A stretch of 64,000 bases of DNA from Bryum argenteum. Lineage: Eukaryota > Streptophyta > Bryopsida > Bryales > Bryaceae. The stretch's first letter is position 1; every line of letters begins with the position of its first letter. A program made the translations under genes and the position numbers. Shown piece after piece: positions 9,723-21,658 of the stretch. A model generated the notes under the pieces. The model did not search any database. It was not told the DNA's origin and saw only the letters and a program-made list of their open reading frames with translations. The stretch lies in the NCBI GenBank assembly GCA_037043015.1, contig CM073323.1:24642758-24706757 (forward strand), read 5' to 3'.

Positions 9723-12700
9723 CTAAAAGAAAGACCAGTGCCTCTTCTTGTGTTGTTGCTGTTGCTGTTGCTGTGGGTAAGCATATGAGTAGATATCTGA
9801 CCAGTCAAGAAGAGGTGAGCTGTGAGAATCAAAAATGCTGTCGAAAAGTGAAAATCGCAGCAAAAAATGAGAGTGCCGTGAGTCCTCACCTCCTATAGGA
9901 TAGATCGAGTTGTAGTGAACCTCAGCCCAGAAACTCAAATAGATTTCTGCATGTATAATCCGAAAACGTACCAGTTAAAATAACCTCCTCAGCCCAAACA
10001 GAGTTCACAACCGTGCTAAGCACTCAACTCGGATGTTAGTGTCCATTACGTCGTTTACAGTAAACTAATCTACTGTAAGCCCATACTTGCAAGGCAAATA
10101 TGGAAAAAATTGTTTGTGAAGCAAGCTAACAGGTTGGTATGGCACTTTAGATCAATATAAGCATGAGTTGATACAATGAAGTGTCCCGTTCAGCGAAACT
10201 AGTACACAACGGCCATTCAATGACTAATATCACGAGAGTGAAGGAACAATGGTAAGAGAAAAGACCTCTGGTGGACTTCTGCTCGGCAGGAACGATCTCA
10301 ATGAAGCAGGTCTCTCTAAATGAGGTGATTAGAGAGATCCTTACGCCAAACTGCACCCAACCCAGATTTGCAACTTGAGGATTCCATGCCAGAAATGACC
10401 ACATCATCAAACTTGGTACAAGATTGATAAGATAAGGGATAGAATGAGTACGTGATCGGCAGCTGCTTGCAGAGTTACATGGTCACCCCACTCACCGTTC
10501 CTGCGGTATATAACAGGTTGATATTAGCCTTCGATATTTTTGTTACGTAACAGAGAGCCATCAGATGATAGAAGACCTACTTGGCCATGTTCTTCAAGTA
10601 TTCTGGATAGCTCATGGGCACGTAGTTTGCATACACCTCCGGGTATGACTTCAGCTGTTCACAAGACCAAATATTAGTATGTGGTACTTGCACGGTAAAG
10701 AGCACTTATTAAAAATCATTACTAGAGCTCCCTAAAACTAATTGAAGATGAAGGTCTTGAAAGAAACGAGCTAGTAAATGAGAGGAATTCGTGAGAACAT
10801 CAAACCTGCTTCACGACGACCTTCCTCACATACTTGTGATGTTCTGGAGTGCGATATAGTTGATCTGAAAGAGCACGAAACTGTCACAGGGAAGAGAAAA
10901 TGAAAAGTTCAGGGGAGATGATATCATGAAGTTAATTAAACAGATATTCGCTAGAAGCAAAGGTCCTCGGTGGAGGCAAAAAAAGTACCTGGCAGTTTCC
11001 ATCACCTTTGATCTTCTGCTCCGTCAACCCATACAAATACAGCCTGAAGACATGCAACATGGCGGATAAGCACTCTAACGAATACCGATGTTTATAAACA
11101 GAATGTATGTTCAGTCAGAGAAAAAGGAAAACTCACCTCTCCGCGAGCCGTTGGTGGTCAGCAGACGCGACTTCATAAGTTGGAACTGATAGATTAGTCC
11201 GTGGTACATGCTGCAGAATCAAAATAAGGAAAAACGTTCTTTGTGAGCAAACCATACATAAGCAAATTCACCTTCACTCAGGCCTCAGCCTGCCATATGT
11301 AAGATTCATACGGCAATAGAGGTAACAGATGTCAAGCCTGGATACTCTTGTAGAACCATAATGATTGTACATTACACGAACAGCTGTTTCATTTGGACCT
11401 CACGAAATGACTCGAATGGTATGACCCCCTCGTCACCCTAAAATGAAAAAAGGTGATCATCTAAGCGCTCCATTTCTCACTTATCTTCAACCTGTGCTCA
11501 GAAGCTAGAAACTCCTATACTGACAAGGAACATACAAAATCTCGATATTTTGATTGATTGAACTTACTCTTGGACTGCTATCAAGCTATCATCTAAGGTG
11601 AAGCGGACAAGTTGCAAATCCAAGTATTCACCACTCCCTTGTTTAAGCAAGTGATATTGCAAACCTGGTGAATGGAGAGCTAGGAAGGGAAGAGAACACA
11701 CACCTTCATAGATTCCAGCTTCGTAAGCCGGTTGGCTACTTCTTTATCCACGTGTTGATACTCTTCCGAAAGTGCTATCGCGAGTTGTCTGTCATCGTCA
11801 TCAAGCGAATAGGGGTCCTGGGAGCTTGAGGTCGTTGACACTGTCGACAATGACCCTACCTTTCGTCGATCCATATCTTCGTTGGTGCTCTCCCAGTCGT
11901 ATACAATCATGTTTCCATAATTACTACCCGAAGCGGACCCTTGAAGATCTGGTGAGCTTGAGCTGTCCCTTGAAGTTCCTGGCTTCTCACCCCACTTCTG
12001 GACGAGAACCAACTCCTGTTGCAATCGAGCCAAAGTCCAATATCAGTATCTCAATACCACCAATTCAATTGCAAACAGACATCAGTGCTATCATCGTTCT
12101 CAGTGGGATTAAAAGAAAACTTTGATTCCCTTACCCATATCATAATATCCTCTACGAGACATTCTTACTTCTAGATGCACATTCTCCCATTTCTACACGT
12201 ATGATACGGCAAGGTTAAGTTCATCAAAAGAATATGATGTAAACATATTTCCATGGATGTGACTACAGGACCAAGCAATAACACTCCAGTGTCATTGCTA
12301 CATCTCATCATCTGTTGATGACACACTAAACATGTTCTGCGAGAATCAGTAAGAAGGTACCAGAAGAAACCATAGCCTACACTTTAGAACAAAATAAACA
12401 AGCTATAAAATTATCATTTAGTGGACTTTCAATGTATAAGGGACAGACGAAAAGCACCTTTTCTTGGACTGGCTGACCAGCAGCTTCAGCAGCAGCTAGT
12501 TTTTGAAACTCCTCGTGGAGCGCCTGGGCAATGACAGCGTCGTTGGCAGTACTGGCAGTCAAGGATGATACTGAATGTTGAAAAGGACCACGTGCTCGTT
12601 CGTATAACGGTTCGCCAAAATCATTAACAGGTACGATATCACTGCTTCTAATTTCTACAAATTGAATTTCAACTCTTGGTTGAGCTGCCTCGTTTACCGG

Positions 12701-12970
12701 TTTAATGGAGTCATTATTCTTCCTTCTGGTATCCACCACCTTCGTCTCTACTATGGGTGGTTGCTCTATTACTTCGTCATAGCCACTGGTTGTGTTGTTG
12801 CCGGTATTGTTAGCACTGGTTGTGTTGCTGTCGATGTGGTTGTTTTGAACTTTAACTTCGAGTACTTCATGCAGCACGGGTTTGGCGTCACTGCTACCTG
12901 CATCATTGGCAACATACCCGCTGCCTTCAAGCTCATGAAGACCCCATCGTACTAAATCATTTGCCACCAT
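9723..12970 (-). CDS. OTU-domain deubiquitinating cysteine protease, 9 exons
   Basis: Removes ubiquitin from proteins; the family acts in the cytosol and nucleus. Exons on the minus strand: 12970-12458, 12015-11704, 11210-11137, 11043-10989, 10880-10806, 10654-10581, 10500-10452, 10350-10266 and 9946-9723. All have GT-AG introns and consistent phases, giving about 486 residues. The start ATG at 12,970 is the first in frame. Residues 1-275 are low-complexity and hold two ubiquitin-interacting-motif-like helices (DAVIAQALHEEFQKL and DDDRQLAIALSEEYQ). The OTU domain follows, with catalytic Asp and Cys in GDGNCQ, then FRALSDQLYRTPEHH and GEWGDHVTLQAAAD, and catalytic His in WAEVHYNSIYP. The order matches plant OTU9-12-type proteins. 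The last exon carries seven glutamines before KKRHWSFF. An optional in-frame 93-nt intron (9889-9797) could remove a 31-residue insert that relatives appear to lack. Confidence 0.93.
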
Positions 12971-14417
12971 CCTGTGATGCTTCTCTACAGACTAATCACT
13001 ACCCCGCAACTAATGCAGTTGTTACAATGAGAGTGATACTAAAAAGGCATCACAGGGCTTGAATCCACTAAAAATGTATCTAAATTCCCCTGTCCTCGTT
13101 GCCCTTCCAAAGCTCCCATCAGACCAGTGCTAGACTGGAAACTCTCTCAACTCTTTCGCAGTCAAGGAAAAATCATCATCATGATGCTTGCACAGTAGCT
13201 TGAAACCTGCTCACACATATGCAAATCAAAACAATATCTAGCTCAAACATCAAAACCTTCTTTGGCAAGTGAAAATTCGCAAAAACCCTGGGCATGTACA
13301 CCGTGAAAGAAAAATCTGAACCCTAAAGCTGCAGAATCTACAGTGTTGCCCAAACTGAAAAACAAGCTTCACATGAAACACAAATCTCGAAAACATCGGA
13401 AAAAACAATGCTCAAAGAACTCATAGGATCGCTAAAAGCTTCATAAAGAACGTAATTCCCTGTAAATGATGACCAATTTTCTACTCTGATCTACACATCA
13501 AGCAAAAAAGAGAGAATGACCTCCAATTTCTCGAGATCCATAACCTCACTTTGTATAAATACATCTCACAAGATCTCAGAAAATTACACGATTACTCTTT
13601 CGATCAATGCCGAGATAATCAATATGAAAGATCTGATAATAATATTATCGAAACTGTTCACCTGATTAGGGCTAAATCAAATTCGACAAAAATCAGCACT
13701 CCGAACAATCGCTGTGTGCAGATCTCAAGACACAATATAAGCAAAATTTTACCAGTCACAGCAAGCGTGTCGCGATCTTCGGGCTGCCACCGAGATCAGA
13801 AAAAATTCCACACAAGATTTGGAACATAAAATCCTGTTAATCTTCTTCTTCGTCCTCCTCCTTGACCTCCTCGACCTCCTCCACCTCCTCAAAATTCACC
13901 TCTCAAAAATGCCACCAAACCTAGTGAAACAAAACGAAACGGCGGCTTGACGCAAACGACTCATCAGTTTCTAAGACCATCCGCTACCTTACGATTCACT
14001 TCATTCACCAGGACAATAATCTATCTATCAATTCGGGAGGGCAGCAAAACCAATTGTTAACAGGAATCCGCACCATGATACAATTCAAACACACGAATGC
14101 GAATCAACCATACTGTACCTCTTCCTCCTCGGGATGGACGGCCGCCCTGGTACCCGGAAGTCGAAAAGATATCAGCCCGGGTATGAAAGTGGATGAAAGT
14201 CCACCTCATTCTCCGACCCTATCCAGAAACTAAACGGGGTGGAAGATGTACCAGGGGCCAAGATTATACGGTCATAGGATGTGCACGGATATAGGGAAAA
14301 GTGAATCTCATCTTAGCGTAACGGATGAATATATATCTTCGAATCTCTTTTCGTCGATGAAAACTTTCAACGACCTTCAAATACCCTCGCGCTTCGGCCT
14401 CTCCCCTTCTGGCAGCC
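12971..14417. promoter_or_regulatory. Divergent intergenic region between OTU and PRPP synthetase genes
   Basis: The two genes start head to head 1.45 kb apart. An acceptor-like site on the minus strand (TCTGTAG at about 12,987) just before the OTU start suggests a 5' untranslated intron there. A CTC-rich pyrimidine tract lies at 13,838-13,895, and a TATATAT element at 14,330-14,336 is about 80 bp before the synthetase ATG. The central part is more GC-rich than the surrounding repeats. A shared promoter is an inference. Confidence 0.5.
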
Positions 14418-17400
14418 ATGGCGATGGCGTCGCAGGCGAGAGCGGGCCTACAATGGCTTGGCTTTACAGCTTCCTTGTCTTCTTCGTGGAAGGACTCAAG
14501 CCTTGGATTTGGTCTTCGTGAGAAAAATTGGAAGAAATGGCGCTCTCAAACGGTACGGGCTTTTGTTTTGTTGAATACCTCTTTGTTTTGTTATGTGATG
14601 GAGAATTTCTTATCTAAGACTTGGTGAGTATTTACTGCGAATCTGATGTGCCGAAGCCTAAAATGCTGACGGCGATTTTGTGGAGTTTCTAATGATCGTG
14701 CGGAGTTTCTAATGCTGTGTAAAGTTATACTTCATGTACCTTGTGTTTCAGGGCAATCAATTTTTGTTTGATATCTCTTTATTTTGTTATGTGATGGAGA
14801 ATTTTTTTTTCTTTCATACGATGTGGAACTTCACAAAAAAACATTAGCAAAGCCCGTCAGAGTTTGAAGGATTGAAGTAGCAGATCCACGAAGGCAATGA
14901 GAGGGGGAATTGTAAGGAGGAGATTGGCAGAGTGGAGACCAGATTAGTTGTGCTCGGGATTTTTCATAGTGAGTTAGGTGGATGGCTGTATCTGGTTTGT
15001 TCGTCAGTTTCTTATAAATCTGGTGTAGTAGAAGTTCTCAAATACTGTCGGTGAAAATTTAATCTGATTATGTTCCGTTAAGGTGAATCGTAGTTTCTGG
15101 AGCTGCAGCATTAGTTAGTTCAGTGCTCTCGTTGCGATGCGGAACTCAGAGTCAGTGACGTGTGAAGTTTTGGCGAACGAGATCTAGGACTTGTGTAGGA
15201 GATGGCGTTTGCAATGTGACTAGCAGGAGGATTGATGATTCAGATTATTTCAGCATGATTCTTATCAGAAGGACGTGCGTTTCTTTTAGAGGTCCGTAAA
15301 GAGGTATCATCCTTATTACGAATTCGCTTGGAGCTTCTGCTGGCCTGATTGTTGTTTTGATAGCAAGTATATCTTCGGCTATCTACTCAGGCAGTAATAA
15401 TCGTCGTAGTATGCTCGGGTTAACGGAGTTTCATTCATATGTTAGGTTTCTTTCTTGCCATTGCTCGATTCTTCTTCACACGAGGTATCTAGATGAACTA
15501 ATTATGAATCACGCGTGTCACTGGAGATGAATGCAGGTCGCATATACGCTAGAGGCTGCTTTCGAGTTACGAGTCGGTTTCTGTTTATGTGTTGTAGAAT
15601 TCGTCATCTTATCATAGGTGACATTATCATTGTACTGCTGGAGCGTAGGAATGAATGTCTTGACCGCTCCCTGCTAGTTATGAGGTGAAACGAGTGAGCA
15701 TCTTAGTGGAGCTCATTGTTCATATGAATTTGTTGGAGTAGAAAAATTGATCAATTTACACATCCAATAGATCGTTGCCGTGAGAGATATGAAAACTGAG
15801 CCTTAGAGTGCCTGTCGAAATCAGAAGGCTGACTGGTATATTGGTATACTGGTTGCAGAAATGTACGCTGGCGGATTCTCCTGTATCATGGAACGGCAAA
15901 CCTGTACTACCTGTGATGCCGTCGCAAAATTGGAACAGCAAGGCTGGGTCCAAAGCTCTGAGGGATACCGTGCTTCCAGAAATGCGTTCAGACAATCGTC
16001 TGAAAATTTTCTCCGGCACTGCAAATGAACCTCTCTCTCAGGTACGCGCACAATTGTTGACATGGCTTGAATTTTTCTGATAGCGTCAATTGACCTCTCT
16101 ATACTGGTCATCGTTTTCAGCTTATTGAGGTTATCCTCATAATCCAGGAAAGGAGAGTGATGATGTCGTGGTAGGCAATAAGATAAGTGGCCTCTAAGAG
16201 TTCCTGTGAACGCATGGAGATTTCTTCTCTAAATTTCGGTTGTTTTGCAGGAAATCGCGTACTATATGGGTCTTGATTTGGGAAAAATAAAAATAAAGCG
16301 GTTTGCAGATGGTGAAATCTATGTACAGCTGCAAGAGAGTGTTCGTGGTTGTGACGTTTTTTTGGTACAACCGACATGCCCACCTGCAAATGAGAACCTG
16401 ATGGAGCTCCTTATTATGATAGATGCATGCCGCAGGGCGTCTGCTAAGAACATAACAGCTGTATTGCCATACTTTGGTTACGCCCGAGCTGACCGCAAAG
16501 TGAGTATCATATCACAGCCTAGGGTATTTTGGTATTTGCGGCGTCCTGGATAAGACGAGGAGGGATATTCAGGGAAACTTGTGAGGTGGAATCCTGGATT
16601 TGAGTGGGCTTTAATTTTCCCTTCTCAAGCTAACGATTTCTTTGCTGTTAAGGCAGAACAAGCTTAGCAGCAGGTAGAGTATTCTTATGGATTCAATTTT
16701 TTTTAACATTACAGACTCAAGGACGAGAGTCTATTGCTGCCAAGTTGGTGGCTAACTTAATTACAGAGGCTGGCGCCAATCGAGTGCTGGCTTGTGATCT
16801 TCACTCAGGCCAGTCAATGGGCTACTTTGACATATCCGTTGATCACGTTTATGGTCAGGTGAGTACCACATGCATGTTTTTCCTACTAGTGCAGCATATC
16901 TGAAGTGCAAGCCCCCTGATCGATCAAGCGTGGCATTGTGCAGCCTGTGATACTTGACTATCTGGCGAGTAAGATGATATCATCGAACGACTTAGTGGTG
17001 GTGTCACCTGATGTTGGCGGAGTTGCTCGCGCTCGTGCATTTGCTAAGAAGTTGTCGGATGCCCCACTTGCTATTGTGGACAAACGAAGACAAGGACATA
17101 ACGTATCAGAAGTATCAACTCTACCACTCTGTTTACTGCGTAATATCATATCAGCACAATGTCATTGTCATTCCTATTAACCTGGTGCGCCTTTGTTCGC
17201 CTCAATCCAGTAGATATTATCATGATCCAAAAGGCCTCTAATCTTATCAGAGTCCGACCTTGCCAGGTTATGAATCTTATTGGAGATGTCAAGGGAAAGG
17301 TGGCAGTAATGGTTGATGATATGATTGATACTGCCGGTAAGCCTTTCTCAGTCAGCATATGTCCTCTAATCTTTACTGTGTCTTTGCCGTGAGAAGCGCT

Positions 17401-17997
17401 AGAGTTCTATAACCTTCGGAAAGGTTACATATGGCAGTATTCATTATGTTGAGACTCTTTGCATTCTCTCTTGAAGTGGCATTGTCCAAAGGCTCTGATC
17501 TGCAAAAATACTGACATAACGAATACTACATGATACGCACTACGCATTACCCACTTGAGATAGAAGTGGACTTACCCGCACTGACGAGTCTGATTGTGTG
17601 CTCTTTTAGGAACCATCTATAATGCAGCAGCCCTTCTCCATGCGGAAGGAGCTCGCGAAGTCTATGCTTGCTGTACGCATGCTGTTTTCAGGTAACAAAA
17701 TTTTATCTTCTTGCGAACACGTTCTTTTGACTCGTTTTCCTTTCATCGTTCCTCTCGCCATCATCTATCGTCCGTTTTTGTGACTGCAGTCCACCTGCGA
17801 TAGAGAGACTCTCGGGAGGACTATTTCATGAAGTGATTACCACCAACACAGTACCCGTGAGAGAAAAAGTCTACTTTCCTCAGCTGACTGTGTTGTCCGT
17901 CGCCAATCTCTTGGGAGAAACTATATGGCGGGTGCACGAGGAAGGCTCGGTGAGTAGCTTGCTAACACTTCGCTTTAAGAATCCAGCGTTTTCCTGA
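14418..17997 (+). CDS. PRS: Ribose-phosphate pyrophosphokinase (PRPP synthetase), plastid-type
   Basis: Makes phosphoribosyl pyrophosphate from ribose-5-phosphate and ATP, for nucleotide, histidine, tryptophan and NAD synthesis. Exons: 14418-14552, 15859-16041, 16251-16499, 16715-16858, 16944-17111, 17267-17336, 17610-17691 and 17790-17997, all GT-AG with consistent phases, giving about 412 residues. Exon 1 encodes a Ser/Arg/Trp-rich leader without acidic residues at the start, resembling a chloroplast transit peptide; the ATG is in a good context (GCCATGG). Visible motifs: [14 protein letters not shown], the ATP-site region [19 protein letters not shown], the [12 protein letters not shown] signature, the DKRRQGHN loop and the PRPP-binding [11 protein letters not shown]. 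The sequence closely follows the Arabidopsis PRS1/2/5 type. The end is uncertain: reading on past GT at 17,950 gives the family-like SVSS before a stop at 17,995, whereas splicing to CAG before 18,054 would give a different short tail. Confidence 0.95.
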
Positions 17998-18326
17998 CAT
18001 ATTTCGGTTCTGGGGTTTTCATTCTGATATTAACTATTGCTTTTCTCAGACCAAACCTCAGCGATACTCTAACCTTGCATGATAGCCACTTTGGGCTGAC
18101 TCTTATCGCAATCAACAAGCCTGAGGAGTCGCAACTACGAGGTAAAGAGACCTAGGTTTGTACACAATTTTGTAATATAGATTGGAGTTGTATTATAGGG
18201 TACATAAGAGTTGATAACTTGGCAAACGCCTCTCTTTTTGGAAGTTGATTGGTTTTGTTTCCAAGATCGATTTGTTGATCTCACAATTTTTATACATTTT
18301 TATATATTGTGGATAAATTGGAGTAC
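17998..18326. other. 3' flank of the PRPP synthetase gene
   Basis: It probably holds the 3' untranslated region; an alternative small last exon could start after the CAG at about 18,053. No other gene is seen. Confidence 0.4.
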
Positions 18327-18330
18327 TTAA

Positions 18331-19322
18331 TCCATGAACGTCCCTCCCTAATGTCAAAACGACATTTTGGTAGAAACTTTGAAGAGCCATAACATCTTCA
18401 GTGGTCCCGGTTTTGGACAAAATCACTTGGGTTGGGTTACAAAGAGCCATAACATCTTCAGTGGTCCCCGTTTTTGACAAAATCACTCGGGTTGGGTTAC
18501 AAATCAAGTCTAGTTTATATGGGAAAAACCGCAAACTCAGTAATAAAATGTGAATTTATGGCATGCATGTTAGGGAAGGCTGCTCAAGTTTTTGGGTTTT
18601 CAAACATTTGGCATGTTTTACCATTGGTGAGATCAAAAATTGTTTTTCACAAAAGAGAATTTCGTAAGTGTGATATCCAATTGCATTCCAACAACTTCGG
18701 AGTTTGTAGATTTTTGATCCTTTTGTGTTGGATTAGTTTCTTCAAAGAAAAAGTGAAAAAATGGATGATTTTTGAGCAATATCTCCGTCGTTCATCTGTA
18801 GATTTTGACTTAATCTTTTGGGATGGACTCCTATTACAATCTTGTTTTACTATTAGAAACCTTGATCTAAACAAAGATGTAATAAAAATAAGGCATGAAT
18901 TTGAGTGGAAGGGGTCCAGTTTTGGACTGATTTTCCTCTACAGAATGTTTGGCAATTTTCACCATTGCAAGGCTACCATTTGAGCCAAGATATTTCTTTG
19001 ATAAAATTCTTTGGTACAATAGAGTCCTTGAGATGAAGATGAACAACTTTCTAGTTGGTGATTTTCGTATTGCAAATTTCATGTTGGTAGAATTTTCACT
19101 TCAAAGTGGAAATGATGGTTTTTTTGTAGCTTGTTGTGAACTAAAATGTTATGATCTCGCAATGTACAAGGTTTCATGAGGCAAGTTTCGGTCCACATGA
19201 TCTAAAGCAAGTATATTACAAGTTTGTACAATTGAGATTTGAATAGATTATTTTCATTTTCACCCATGACATCGTTTCAAAAATAAACTTTTGGCTAAGA
19301 ATACCCCAAGAACGTATAGAGG
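18331..19322 (+). mobile_element. TTAA-bounded non-coding element, family 1, copy 2 (992 bp)
   Basis: It is flanked by TTAA at 18,327-18,330 and 19,323-19,326 and is collinear with the copies at 5,085 and 44,101. The left end (TCCATGAACG) is diverged from CCCCTAAAC, and the right end read inward starts CCTCTATACG. Near the left end is a 60-bp tandem duplication (18,381-18,440 and 18,441-18,500) starting AAGAGCCATAACATC. Confidence 0.65.
18381..18500 (+). repeat. 60-bp tandem duplication
   Basis: Two units of 60 bp differ at only a few positions. Other copies of the same element have a single unit here, so the duplication is private to this copy. Confidence 0.9.
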
Positions 19323-19326
19323 TTAA

Positions 19327-20079
19327 CAATTCAGTGGGTAGGCATATCGGAATTTTTCAATTAAATGTGTACATGTTGCATGCTTCACATGGTATTTTGG
19401 TTCCGAACTAAATATATCAATATTCTTAATATACATATATTTCAAGAGAAATCAGGTGGTGGAGAATTAAGGCCTTAATTATCTCTTGAGGTTTTTGATA
19501 TGAAACTAACTCATAGTTCTATTAACATATAGAGCTTCGAAATAATTCAAATTGGGTTTTGTGACTTTTGGGTAGCCTACTTTAATCCCTAAAAGCCCAG
19601 CCTACTATATTGTGGTTGATGCCAAACTTTGAAGCATCGCAATGCCTAAAATTGGAAGGTTTTTCTTTCTTTTCATGAAGAAAAACTTTAGTAAGTTTAT
19701 TTTGATATGCAATAATAGGGATTCATTTTGGTTTGTAGATTTTTTGTTATAAGCCTTCAAACTGAAATATGGCAAAATTTTTATCATAGGCAATTTGGAG
19801 GCCAAACTATAGACCAATCACGTCAATTTAATTGAGTGAGGTGGCACCACAGTAAAGTGTCCAACTTCAAAAAAATTGGATAATCGTAGATTGGCAATGA
19901 CAGTGTGAGGGTCATCCATGATTTATTATTTTCATGAGACCTAATAATAAAAATAAAATTAACAACTCTTAGGAAAGTACTTATCAAGAAATTAGAAATT
20001 AAGGTGGTACTCATGGTTGTTGTAAATGGTTGCTATTTGGTTCACTATAAGTTAGAATAGTAGTCAAATGACATGTTCT
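19327..20079. other. Spacer between two oppositely oriented TTAA-bounded elements
   Basis: AT-rich and without a recognised gene. TTAATCCCTAAAAG at 19,582 resembles another element end, but no partner was found. Confidence 0.4.
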
Positions 20080-20083
20080 TTAA

Positions 20084-21654
20084 CCCCTAAACATCCCGGC
20101 CTAATTTTAGCCAAAAACCACATGTTCAAAAAAAGTGTCATAGATGGAAATGAAGATGAGTTACTAAGATCTCAACCGTAAAAACTTGTAATACACTTGA
20201 TGAAGATCTTGTCGAACAAAATTTGAGTCATGAAATCCCATAAACCAAGAGAACGGAACGTAATAGTACTAAAACAAACCACAAAATTTCATCATTTTCA
20301 CTTTAGAGTGGAAATTCTAGCAACAAACCAATTGCAATTAAAAAATCACCAACTACAAAGTTGTCCACCTTAATCCTAAATTCCTAATAGCAAATATGCC
20401 CAAAATAATCATCAAAACACTTCTTGGCTCAAAAATTAACCTTGAAATAGAGAAAAGTGCTAAAATTTTTACAAAAGAAAAGTTATTCAAAACTAGAGTC
20501 TTTGCACTCAAATTCATGCGTTCTATTCAATACATTGTTGATCTTGTCAACGACTAAAACTAGACTTTAATTAAAAGCCATTCCAAATATTGAGTTGAAA
20601 TCCAAGAGAGGATGAAGGAGATATAGGTCCTCAAATATCATCCATTTTTCCACTTTTTCCATTGACAAAACATTATTGCAGATCCAGTAGCAAAAGTATT
20701 TTGATAAAAAAACTTCCAACTAGAAAGTTTTTAAGAATCATCTAAAGATTACAATCATGAAAATAAAACGCATAAAAAACTGTATTTGACATGACATAAT
20801 TGGCTTGCAGTGGTAATACATGTTCTATGCTTCCAATGGTAAAACATGCCTATAACGTATTAGTACACAAAACATGCCACAAATCTTCATCATTTTCACT
20901 ATAGAGTAGAATTCCTACCACCAAAGCTACTCCAGTGAAAAAATCTCGAACTATAAAGTTATTCACCTTCATCTCAATATTACTCTTTTACTAAAAGAAA
21001 GATTACCAAAAAACTTTTTTGACTCAAAAATAGCTTCGCAGTGGTGGAAAGTGCCAAAAAATTTACAAAGGGAAAATAGACCAAAACTAAACCCTTTGCA
21101 CTTGAATCCATGCCCCATCTTCAATACATCTTCAATTAGGTTAAGTTTTCTACCACTAAAATTAGAATATGATTAAATTCCATCCCAAAAAATAAAGTTG
21201 GAATCTAATGGTCGATGAAAGAGATAAAGCTCTTTGAATATCATCCATTTTATCGCTTTTTTCATTGTGGGAACATCATTGCAAATCTAATATCAAAAGT
21301 GTTTGGATCAAAAGTCTTCCAGATAGAAAGTTGTTAGATTTCATCTTAATAACATGATCATGTAAAACAAATTTCTTCAAAAACTATTTTTGGTTTCACA
21401 TAATTGTCTTGCAATCGTAACACATGCCTTATGTTTGAAAATCCAAAACCAAAAGCTGCCTTTACAAAAATACATGCCATCGGTTCATACTTTATTGTGT
21501 GGGCTTGAAAATTTTACAACAAAAACTATACTTGATTAAAGATTCAACCCAAATGACTTTGTTCATAACAAAGTCTCAATGAAAAAGATATGACTCTTCA
21601 AAGTTTCTTCCCTTTATTCGAAATGTAGAGAAAGGATATTGGAAACGTATAGGA
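20084..21654 (-). mobile_element. TTAA-bounded element, family 1, inverted and internally duplicated (1.57 kb)
   Basis: Flanking TTAA lies at 20,080-20,083 and 21,655-21,658. The left end on the plus strand starts CCCCTAAACATCCC. The body is the reverse complement of family 1. From about 20,880 the body starts again from the same internal point (TTCATCATTTTCACT...AGAGT...GAAATTC), so most of it is present twice. The other end reads CGTATAGGA before TTAA. No coding frame is seen. Confidence 0.6.
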
Positions 21655-21658
21655 TTAA

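Noticed and set aside
11381-11445. Possible extra OTU exon (GDEGVIPFESFRE) with a good acceptor
   Set aside because: Exon 2 joins exon 3 directly in phase and matches the family (LESMK to HVPRTN); including this piece would break homology.
13838-13895. Glu/Val-rich frame on the minus strand from a CTC-rich tract
   Set aside because: A pyrimidine-rich tract in a promoter or leader region gives this by composition; no exon links.
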